Shown here one piece after another: positions 7,877 to 14,500 of a stretch of DNA of 64,000 nucleotides. Numbering within the stretch: the stretch's first letter is position 1; every line of letters begins with the position of its first letter. The DNA comes from Acetivibrio sp. MSJd-27 (GTDB lineage: Bacteria > Bacillota > Clostridia > UMGS1840 > HGM11507). The notes under the pieces were generated by a model. It saw only the letters and a list, made by a program, of their open reading frames with translations. It did no database searches and had not been told where the DNA came from. The position numbers and the translations under genes were made by a program. Location of the stretch: NCBI RefSeq assembly GCF_018918095.1, contig NZ_JAHLPV010000010.1:1-64000 (forward strand), written 5' to 3'.

Positions 7877-7916
7877 AAGCCGGAGGTCTCAAAAAAGAAA
7901 CCTCTGGCTTTTCTTT
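7877..7916. terminator. Bidirectional intrinsic terminator
   Basis: Arms AAGCCGGAGGT (7877-7887) and ACCTCTGGCTT (7900-7910) pair with one G-U, followed by TTCTTT on the plus strand and by a T-rich stretch on the minus strand. It serves the 70-aa gene and the convergent membrane protein, whose last codons lie inside the stem-loop. Confidence 0.85.
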
Positions 7917-9196
7917 AAATCAATATCATAGCGGTGTATAATTCTTTTGTTGTTTTTCATTTTATATGCAATATATAATGTATCTCTTTGAGGATACTTT
8001 TCACATGAGACAATCTTTTGCTGAATCTCTGAAATATCCTCAAAGCATGTGTTATCCATCGTACTGGATTCCACTTTCTCAATGGTGGGCAAATCATATA
8101 CTATCTTTCCGTCCAGCTGTTCAAGACAGCTGTTTATTCGGTTATAGCTCTCACCAATGTATATGCTGTCTACTTCCTCTATTGGAGGAGGTGTGCTTGC
8201 CCTTTGAAAAAAATCCGCTTTTCCCAGACAAAAAACAGTGGCCAGCGCCAGGGTATAAGCCGCATAAAAGGTTACATTATTTTTGCTTTTCATACTTTCA
8301 TTGAATAGCAGTTCCAGCAGAATATAGCTAAAAAGCAGACAAAAAAGAAAAATACACAGGGAGCTCTTCGCCGCAAAAGCACTGATAAAAGTCATAAGCA
8401 GGAGAGACAGCATTTCATATGCCGGCTTTAGAATGGAATAACGAACACATCCTTTTAAATTTTCGTCTTTCCACTTTGTGAAAATAAACGCAGAAGCCCA
8501 GCAGCAGCAGCAAATCACAACAAGATGAATAAAAAAACGTGGGCTTGAGAACCGGTAGAAATTTTGATTTAGCTGAACGATTGGAAATTGGCTGAAAAGC
8601 GCGTGGAAAGGATTGATTTCAATTCCAGAACGATACAGAGCTCTTTCCAGCCAGGGAGCCAAAATCAAGTCCATAAATAAAGGCAGTACAAAAATACACA
8701 TGGCAATCATCAGCTGAGGAATAATCCCTTTTATCGTAACCGTCACAAAAAGGGATCCTGCAAGAAAGGATAAGCCATCCATAAAGCTTACTGCAAAAAA
8801 CTCCAATAAAAAAACCTTTGGAAGCTCCACTGTAAGCACGGTGCCTGCCATTGCAATAAAAAAAGGAAGAAACAAAATCAAATATGCCGAAACCAGATTG
8901 CTGAACAGCAGTTCTTCTTTTTCCATCAGATAATAGCTGACAATTCCTATCTTTTTTTGAAGAATACCTTTAAACATGTCACTGAAAATAAGTGCGTTCA
9001 CAACAATGGGAAAAACCACAACCAACAGTGCGAAGGAGAAGCGGAATTGTGGCAAAACCAGCGTCCCGCTCTCCATCATATGCTCTAATAACTTACCGCT
9101 GCAATTGGACAATTGATGGGGAAAAATATACAGAAGTACCATTGCCGCAAACAGCATCAATAATAAATTTCTTTTGAGATTTTTCAAAATAAGCAC
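7889..9196 (-). CDS. Orphan ABC-2-like permease or polytopic membrane protein
   Basis: About 435 aa with at least nine hydrophobic segments. The first two thirds look like an ABC-2-type permease: a long N-terminal membrane segment, a wide loop, then clustered segments. About 100 soluble residues follow at the C-terminus. No ATPase gene is adjacent, so it is an orphan or uses one encoded elsewhere. The first standard start in frame is GTG at 9196, but it has no SD. The only good SD (GGAGGG) lies 6 bases before an in-frame ACG at 9209-9211, which would give a natural-looking start K-L-N-R-V-L-I-L-K. Initiation at ACG, or an ATG-to-ACG mutation, is therefore possible. Confidence 0.6.
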   Translation of the reverse strand: MLILKNLKRNLLLMLFAAMVLLYIFPHQLSNCSGKLLEHMMESGTLVLPQFRFSFALLVVVFPIVVNALIFSDMFKGILQKKIGIVSYYLMEKEELLFSNLVSAYLILFLPFFIAMAGTVLTVELPKVFLLEFFAVSFMDGLSFLAGSLFVTVTIKGIIPQLMIAMCIFVLPLFMDLILAPWLERALYRSGIEINPFHALFSQFPIVQLNQNFYRFSSPRFFIHLVVICCCCWASAFIFTKWKDENLKGCVRYSILKPAYEMLSLLLMTFISAFAAKSSLCIFLFCLLFSYILLELLFNESMKSKNNVTFYAAYTLALATVFCLGKADFFQRASTPPPIEEVDSIYIGESYNRINSCLEQLDGKIVYDLPTIEKVESSTMDNTCFEDISEIQQKIVSCEKYPQRDTLYIAYKMKNNKRIIHRYDIDLKKSQRFLF

Positions 9197-9281
9197 TCTA
9201 TTAAGCTTCGTTTTCTTCCCTCCGCTTCTCTCTATTTTAAATACATCCTTTATTTATATACGATTTCTATTTCTATAAAAG

Positions 9282-9314
9282 AACTCCTGCTGACTTTTTA
9301 AATCAGCAGGAGTT
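9282..9314 (-). terminator. Intrinsic terminator of the lipoprotein/deacetylase genes
   Basis: A perfect 12-base stem (AACTCCTGCTGA and its complement) with a 9-base loop, followed on the minus strand by TCTTTTAT. It is about 50 bases past the stop of the lipoprotein gene. Confidence 0.85.
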
Positions 9315-9364
9315 TACAAACATTTAGGAAAATTTTCCAATGCTTTGAAGGTATGGACCCAATG

Positions 9365-9922
9365 CTATTTTGTATAGCAAAAAATGATCTTTTTGCCCGG
9401 CTCACCTGGAATATAGGTAATCTCAATATTTCTCCAGCTCTCAGGAAGCTTAAATACCACATATCCTTCCAGTACACCGCCTGGTTTCAGTATTCCGTCC
9501 AGCATAACGACATCATCCAGCGAACGTCCATTCTCTGTCAAAACCGCCATTCCATCACTAAATCCTTCAAACGATTTCTGACTGTTTACTGTGATATCTT
9601 TTTCCGACTTGTTTTCCATACGAAACTTGCAAAGCACATATTTCTTTCCGGCGGAGAGCCTGTCATTCGATGCAGGGGCCTGCTCTTCCACCGAAAGCAG
9701 TTCCATTTCGAGACCGCTCAGCCGTGCTTTTTCTTCTTTTTGATAGGTCTTTTGCTGAGATGATTCCTCGTCCGGAAGCGAAGTCTTCGCCGGTTCCGCA
9801 CTGGGTGCGGCTGATACTGTGATCTTTGGCTCATCTGTCGGCTCACTCGATGTTCCTCCGCTGCAACCGCTTACTAGCAAAAGAATGGCAAGGCATCCAG
9901 TCAAAATTTTTTCCTTTCTCAT
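9365..9922 (-). CDS. Lipoprotein with a DUF4352-like domain
   Basis: 185 aa. A lipoprotein signal peptide ends in LLLVSGC with the lipid-bearing Cys near residue 20, followed by a Ser/Pro/Glu-rich linker to about residue 65. The rest resembles the DUF4352 immunoglobulin-like fold: RLSGLEMELLSVEE, then AGKKYVLCKFRMENKSEKD and a final GYVVFKLPESW. Such proteins sit on the outer face of the membrane; the role is unknown. It starts 16 bases after the PIG-L deacetylase stop, with a GGGAGG SD, so the two are probably co-transcribed. Confidence 0.75.
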   Translation of the reverse strand: MRKEKILTGCLAILLLVSGCSGGTSSEPTDEPKITVSAAPSAEPAKTSLPDEESSQQKTYQKEEKARLSGLEMELLSVEEQAPASNDRLSAGKKYVLCKFRMENKSEKDITVNSQKSFEGFSDGMAVLTENGRSLDDVVMLDGILKPGGVLEGYVVFKLPESWRNIEITYIPGEPGKKIIFCYTK

Positions 9923-9938
9923 AGTAGATCCTCCCTGG

Positions 9939-10643
9939 TTACGGAAGTAAACGGTAAGGGCGCATTCTCCCCTTTACGATTAGCTGTGTGAATGCTTCTG
10001 CATATGACACACCACATTGCAATCCCCTTAATCTGGCATGTACCCTTTGCTGTTCCACAATATCGATCCCGTCATGTTCTGACAGCCATTTTAACTGACT
10101 TTCGTGTTTCTTCAGCATTTCCTCTTTTTGATCCATCTCGTCGGTGATATCCACATATTCTGTGGGAACCGTGTTAATTCCCCTTGCCCCATCCACATAA
10201 TAAATAGGTGTTACCTGCACCGGAGCGCCAAGCTCCGGATAATAATGCGGAACAGAAGCGGAGAAAGAAGCATGAAATACCAGTTTGCTCAGCTGCTGAT
10301 GATCGGAGCAGTAATCATTTTCCGGATGCGTCAAAATAACATCCGGTTTTGCATATCGGATAACGCGCAACAATTTTTTCAGCTGTTCTTGATCCGCGGA
10401 ATTCATAAACAAGTCATCGATATCTGCATTTATCAATTCAAAGCCGGCCAAATCGGCAGCCGCTTTCGCTTCCGCTGCCCGGATTTTGCCGAGCTTATCA
10501 GGCATGATCTCCACATGCCCCATATTGCCATTGGAAGCATGACATGCAATCACATCATGCCCCTGTTTTTTAAATTTTAAAAGTGTCCCGCTGCAGGTTA
10601 ATTCAAGATCATCCGGATGGCAGCAGATAGCTAGTACTCTCAT
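9939..10643 (-). CDS. PIG-L/LmbE-family deacetylase
   Basis: 234 aa, a normal family length. The zinc-binding CHPDDLE motif is at residues 8-14, HASNGNMGH follows, and the third ligand lies in THPENDYCSDH near residue 125. The family removes acetyl groups from GlcNAc-linked substrates such as bacillithiol, mycothiol and glycolipid precursors, using a Zn2+ ion. There is no signal peptide, so it acts in the cytoplasm. It is followed by a lipoprotein gene. Nothing adjacent points to bacillithiol synthesis, so the substrate is open. Confidence 0.85.
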   Translation of the reverse strand: MRVLAICCHPDDLELTCSGTLLKFKKQGHDVIACHASNGNMGHVEIMPDKLGKIRAAEAKAAADLAGFELINADIDDLFMNSADQEQLKKLLRVIRYAKPDVILTHPENDYCSDHQQLSKLVFHASFSASVPHYYPELGAPVQVTPIYYVDGARGINTVPTEYVDITDEMDQKEEMLKKHESQLKWLSEHDGIDIVEQQRVHARLRGLQCGVSYAEAFTQLIVKGRMRPYRLLP

Positions 10644-10750
10644 TTTCCATTCCCCTTTTTATCATTTTTCGTGTAAAATCCCCGCCATAAAGCCCTTGAC
10701 AGAAATCTCATTTTATTCCATTTCCTATTTCTTTGTTCCCTATCTGAACG

Positions 10751-10782
10751 AAGAAGCTCTTTGCTTTCGCAAAGAGCTTCTT
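10751..10782. terminator. Intrinsic terminator hairpin
   Basis: A perfect 14-base stem (AAGAAGCTCTTTGC and its complement) with a TTTC loop, directly after the stop of the zinc-ribbon gene at 10784. The T-run is better on the plus strand, but the position fits termination of the minus-strand gene. Confidence 0.8.
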
Positions 10783-10783
10783 T

Positions 10784-11452
10784 TTAGTCGTTTTTATATT
10801 TCAGATATGTCGCATGTAAAATGCCTGCAACCAAACAGAAGATCCCTGCAAGCAGGAATGCTGTGTACATAATGATGATTTTTGCCGGAATTTGCTGAGC
10901 GGCATCACCGGAAGGAACCAGGGAAGTCATCAGCTGAATTCCATTAAACAATGTCCAGGAAGCAGGAATCATTAACAAAACCAAGGAAGCCTTTGCTGCT
11001 TTTTTCGGCAGAACGCTTCCGACAATTCCGCAGACAAAATAGAGTCCCATGACAACAAAGGGAATGAAATCCATAATTCCGAGCTGGGAAGCCATACCGT
11101 ATTGTGCCATCATCGCATTTTGCTGAATGGTATTCATAATCAGCATAACTACGTAGTAGATGCCGTAAAGGCAACCCACAATCCCCAGAACCAAGGCTGT
11201 AATCTTTGCACCATTCTTTACCTCCTGCGGCTCTTCCTCTTCATAGTCCACATAGAATTCAGATTCTTCCGGAATACTCTGCGTATCCTCCGCTGTCTCA
11301 AAAACCGTTTCTTCGGTTTCCACTGCGCTGTTATCGGCGGTCTGTACATTTTCTTCTTCGGTCACTTCAGTCTGTTTTTGCAAACATTCTTCACATAAAT
11401 CGCCTTCGCCAGTGAACGATTTGCCGCAACCGGTGCAAAATTTTTCTTCCAT
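10784..11452 (-). CDS. Zinc-ribbon membrane protein 1
   Basis: 222 aa. An N-terminal zinc ribbon (FCTGCGKSF and LCEECL, four Cys within residues 5-23) is followed by a very acidic linker (about 25-78) and four predicted membrane segments (about 82-105, 125-148, 155-180, 195-215). Zinc-ribbon plus membrane proteins of this sort are frequent in Clostridia and mostly uncharacterised. It is divergently arranged with two further zinc-ribbon membrane proteins at 11701-13022, so the three probably work in the same process. Confidence 0.7.
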   Translation of the reverse strand: MEEKFCTGCGKSFTGEGDLCEECLQKQTEVTEEENVQTADNSAVETEETVFETAEDTQSIPEESEFYVDYEEEEPQEVKNGAKITALVLGIVGCLYGIYYVVMLIMNTIQQNAMMAQYGMASQLGIMDFIPFVVMGLYFVCGIVGSVLPKKAAKASLVLLMIPASWTLFNGIQLMTSLVPSGDAAQQIPAKIIIMYTAFLLAGIFCLVAGILHATYLKYKND

Positions 11453-11575
11453 TCTATCATTCCTTTAACACTTATATATTGGAACCATAAAATTCCTTGT
11501 TTTATTCTATCATCATATCTGCTTATTTTCAATAGATTTTTGTAAATAGTTCATAAAAAATTAATAGATTACATA

Positions 11576-11604
11576 TTGATTTGCAAAAACATCCATTATA
11601 TAAT
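11576..11604 (+). promoter_or_regulatory. Promoter of the plus-strand zinc-ribbon pair
   Basis: TTGATT at 11576-11581, a 17-base spacer and a perfect TATAAT at 11599-11604, about 95 bases upstream of the ATG at 11701. Confidence 0.6.
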
Positions 11605-11700
11605 ATTCTTAAGAAAAAATATCGAAAAACTGTTCTTTCGCGTACTCCTCTTTTCTGGGGGACTTTGCTGATGGACAGGGTAAGAAATGGATGATATATC

Positions 11701-12294
11701 ATGATCAAATGTCTGAAATGCGGAGCGGTTATGGAAGCCGGCTCCGTTTTCTGCGGCAGCTGCGGAACAAGACTGAAACCTGCACCCGCTATCATTGACG
11801 GAAAAAAGAGAAAACGCACCCGTCGTTTTGTCTATCATTCCGGTAAAACCAAGGGGAGAACCATAGTCTTTTTGACAGGCTTTGCGCTTCTCTTTCTGCT
11901 GGGACTATGGATTTTTATTGATACAATTCCACAGCTCGGCGGTCTTTTCACAGAAATCGGTCAGGCAGCAGCACAGCTAATTTTAAAATCAAAATACCTT
12001 GCCGAAGGTCTTCCCTTCCACTATATCAGCGCAAACATTGCACATCTGGCCGCTGCGATTGCTCTTCTTGCAGATCTTTTTTTCAGCGGTTTTCTGGTTT
12101 TGTTCGGCGGTTATTTTACCTATTTCTTTGGTTACAACCTGTTTTTGCATTTAAAGTACAAAGCTTACTACAGCTATCACAAACCGGTTACGCTGGAGAA
12201 GGTGTCTAACATTATTATGGTACTGGGAGCCGTTCTGTTTTTTGTGTTTTTAATTTGTTATTTGATTCTTGGATTCGTCCAAGTGATATGTTAG
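11701..12294 (+). CDS. Zinc-ribbon membrane protein 2
   Basis: 197 aa. The zinc ribbon starts at the second residue (MIKCLKCGAVMEAG, then FCGSCG). A basic segment (KKRKRTRRF) and three or four hydrophobic stretches follow (about 57-75, 110-145, 170-195). No catalytic motif is visible. The SD before the ATG is weak, but the Cys pairs begin immediately after it, which supports this start. The next zinc-ribbon gene starts 11 bases after its stop. Confidence 0.7.
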   Translation: MIKCLKCGAVMEAGSVFCGSCGTRLKPAPAIIDGKKRKRTRRFVYHSGKTKGRTIVFLTGFALLFLLGLWIFIDTIPQLGGLFTEIGQAAAQLILKSKYLAEGLPFHYISANIAHLAAAIALLADLFFSGFLVLFGGYFTYFFGYNLFLHLKYKAYYSYHKPVTLEKVSNIIMVLGAVLFFVFLICYLILGFVQVIC

Positions 12295-12305
12295 GAGGAA
12301 CCATT

Positions 12306-13022
12306 ATGATCAATACCACTGAGAAGCGTTCAACGCCTCGTGTATGTCCCGCCTGCGGCGCAGAAATCGGAGACAATTTTACTTTCTGCAACAAATGCGG
12401 CGCCGCTTTGCCTGGACAGGATGAAAAATCGAAGGAGGTTTTTGAGGAAACATTTGACAATGCGGAATCCATGAGGAATGAAGCCTTCCATGCGGAACCG
12501 GTCATCAACGAACCGGAAGAAAAAACTTGCCCTGTCTGTAAGACTTCTGTGAAAGGCGCCTTCCAATTTTGTAATAAATGCGGCGCTGACCTGTCCAAGC
12601 CGCATATGGAAGAAAGCAGAAAAGATCCGGAGTCCAAAACGAAAAGAATTTATGATTATTCATTGCCTGCATCACAGCCATCCTCCCGGTTCTGTCCTGC
12701 ATGTAAACTGGCTCTTCAGCCCGGCGCTACAGTGTGTCCGCGCTGTGGCAGAACAATTCCTCCTTCCAGGCAACGCACACAGAAAGCGGCCCATTTTCGC
12801 ACATTAGGTATTGTTGCATATTGTCTGGCCGGATTTTCTTTTTTTATCGGTTTTATTAATTTAATGTCCGTTTTGCTTTCCCGCTACAGTCTTTTTGGAA
12901 ACACCAGCAGTGCATCTCTTCTCGCCGGAATGACTTCCTGTTTATTCATGGTCATGACTTCCCTTATTCTCACTGTACTCGGAAGTACCTTTCTGTTTCT
13001 TTTCCATACAAAAGGAAAATAG
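12306..13022 (+). CDS. Membrane protein with three zinc ribbons
   Basis: 238 aa from the ATG at 12306, chosen because AGGAGGA lies 7 bases before it; the upstream in-frame extension has no SD. Three zinc ribbons are visible: CPACGAEIG...FCNKCG, CPVCKTSVK...FCNKCG and CPACKLALQ...CPRCG, spread over residues 14-155. Two membrane segments follow (about 170-195 and 210-235). The paired CxxC motifs suggest metal-stabilised protein-protein modules rather than enzymes. It is co-transcribed with the gene before it. Confidence 0.72.
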   Translation: MINTTEKRSTPRVCPACGAEIGDNFTFCNKCGAALPGQDEKSKEVFEETFDNAESMRNEAFHAEPVINEPEEKTCPVCKTSVKGAFQFCNKCGADLSKPHMEESRKDPESKTKRIYDYSLPASQPSSRFCPACKLALQPGATVCPRCGRTIPPSRQRTQKAAHFRTLGIVAYCLAGFSFFIGFINLMSVLLSRYSLFGNTSSASLLAGMTSCLFMVMTSLILTVLGSTFLFLFHTKGK

Positions 13023-13371
13023 CAGACTTTAAACAAAAGAAAACCTTTTTACCGCTCACTGGGTACAAAAACTTACAAGAGTGCAAAAAAACAGCGGACA
13101 GTGTACCGCTTATCTATCCTAAGCTTGTCCTGATTCGCTTGGTGCCTTGTTCATGAACGGCATTTCATCTTTGTAAAGCGGGTATCGCAACCGGACTGAC
13201 GAAAGCTTCTCATGGAAAAATTGTTTTGACGCTCTGAAAAGGTTGATTTAACTTGTGTACAAAAATTTAGATGCACGCAAACATAGCCGATGGAATCTAA
13301 GAGATACTATAGATCCACCGGCCTTTTGTTTCCTTTTTTCTGTTTTCAAAAATATCGGATGAACAGTGCTT
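13023..13371. other. Gene-free stretch between convergent genes
   Basis: No supported open frame. An imperfect inverted repeat at about 13290-13321 (CCGATGG..ATCTA against TAGATCCACCGG) lies about 50 bases past the thioredoxin stop and may act as its terminator, although its T-run is poor. A short GCGG/CCGC hairpin near 13093-13110 is also present. Confidence 0.5.
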
Positions 13372-13695
13372 TTACTCTTCATCAAATTCCAACATCTTCA
13401 AAATTGCTTCCTTATTCTGTACACCCACTTTTTGTTCTACAATCTCTCCGTCCTGCATGACTATCAAGGTTGGGATACTCATTACACGGAAAGATTCTGC
13501 CAACTCAGGCTGCTCATCCACATTGACTTTCCCTATTTTTACCCTGTCAGTCGCCTCCCGCGCCACCTCATCCACAATAGGCGACACCATTCTGCAGGGC
13601 CCGCACCAAGGCGCCCAGAAATCAAGCAAAACGGTCTCTTTGGCCTCATGTATCTCTTTTTGATAATTATGTTTTGTAATATTCAAAATATCCAT
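13372..13695 (-). CDS. trxA: Thioredoxin
   Basis: 107 aa, the standard thioredoxin length. The active site WAPWCGPC is at about residues 28-35, and the cis-Pro loop is MSIPTLIVMQDGE. It reduces protein disulfides in the cytoplasm, normally using electrons from thioredoxin reductase, which is not encoded here. The frame extends upstream to 13764, but the ATG at 13695 has a GAGGA SD at the right distance and gives the family N-terminus. It follows the amidase-domain gene by 34 bases and may share its transcript. Confidence 0.95.
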   Translation of the reverse strand: MDILNITKHNYQKEIHEAKETVLLDFWAPWCGPCRMVSPIVDEVAREATDRVKIGKVNVDEQPELAESFRVMSIPTLIVMQDGEIVEQKVGVQNKEAILKMLEFDEE

Positions 13696-13729
13696 AAAAA
13701 TTCCTCGCTTCAAAATGAATTTCAATTGA

Positions 13730-14236
13730 TTACATTTCAGCCCGTACACCGATAATATGCACAAAACGATATGACTGCGCCATATAATAAGTATTCAGCG
13801 GTTTAAAATCCGCGTCATTGGAATGGGCCGCCACCAGGATATCTTCCGGCCGGTTCCCCCTTTTTTCCACGATAAACGGCGTATGATAAAAAGCGCCAGC
13901 CGCATTTCCAAGCTGGACAAAGTCCCCGGGCATGACGCTCCGGATATCTGTCAGTTCGCCGTAAGGTCCGGGGCCGTTGTTTGTCACCATAAAATTATAG
14001 ATATACGGTACCCCTGTCCAAGCAGGAGCCTTATTATTCGGATCAATATAGTACCATCCATATGTGGGGGTGTAGTTCATCACACCAGCTCCTGCATAGA
14101 TGCATTGGGAAGTGAAGTTGGTGCAGTCTCCCCCGATATTGGAATAATCATAAAAGGCGGGATTCCTGCTGTAGGCCCACCGGTGCGCATATGCAATTGC
14201 TCTTCTTCGATTGTATGTAAGATTCACCAATGCCAT
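13730..14236 (-). CDS. Amidase-domain (Amidase_6-like) protein
   Basis: 168 aa from the ATG at 14236, which has a GAAAGAAG SD; a TTG at 14269 would add 11 residues without a good SD. The sequence shows the Amidase_6 pattern: RRRAIAYAHRWAYSRNP, then GGDCTNFTSQCIYAG, with the catalytic-type Cys in DCTNF, WYYI, GDFVQL and a His in FYHTPFIV. These CHAP/NlpC-like domains are commonly attached to cell-wall or secreted proteins. Here no signal peptide is present and the domain stands alone, so its target may be intracellular, or export may be non-classical. Confidence 0.8.
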   Translation of the reverse strand: MALVNLTYNRRRAIAYAHRWAYSRNPAFYDYSNIGGDCTNFTSQCIYAGAGVMNYTPTYGWYYIDPNNKAPAWTGVPYIYNFMVTNNGPGPYGELTDIRSVMPGDFVQLGNAAGAFYHTPFIVEKRGNRPEDILVAAHSNDADFKPLNTYYMAQSYRFVHIIGVRAEM

Positions 14237-14321
14237 TTTCAAACTTCTTTCTGTTCTGATATCCGCCAAGCAAAGTATTTCCCTATCCTATTATATGATC
14301 CATTCTTCTTTTGGATACAAG

Positions 14322-14354
14322 AAGAAGCCCCAGCCGCATTCCGCGGCCAGGGCT
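14322..14354 (-). terminator. Hairpin between repeat B and the amidase gene
   Basis: Stem GAAGCCC/GGGCTTC with an inner CAGCCGC/GCGGC extension. On the minus strand it is followed by TTCTTG, so it could terminate transcription from the stalk-domain gene upstream. It also abuts repeat B and may belong to it. Confidence 0.55.
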
Positions 14355-14357
14355 TCC

Positions 14358-14467
14358 CCTTCAATAAGGGACTTTCGTCCCGTCATTCAACGTTTTCAGC
14401 AGAGGATTGCAACCCCTGCTGAAAAAATGAAGTGGAACCCGCCACCTATAGAGGCGGGGGTCATCTT
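14358..14467. repeat. Hairpin-rich dispersed repeat, copy B
   Basis: Second copy of the element at 4818-4950. It contains CTTCAATAAGGG, the hairpin GGGACTTTCGTCCC (14367-14380) and GTCATTCAACG, then a stem-loop with arms CAGCAG and CTGCTG around GGATTGCAACCC (14396-14420), and finally GGAACCCGCCACCT and AGAGGCGGGGG ending in CATCTT. The middle stem differs completely from copy A in its arm sequence yet keeps its pairing, which suggests that the structure is under selection. Confidence 0.6.
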
Positions 14468-14500
14468 CATTTCATTATATAGAAACCGAAATGAGAAAGC

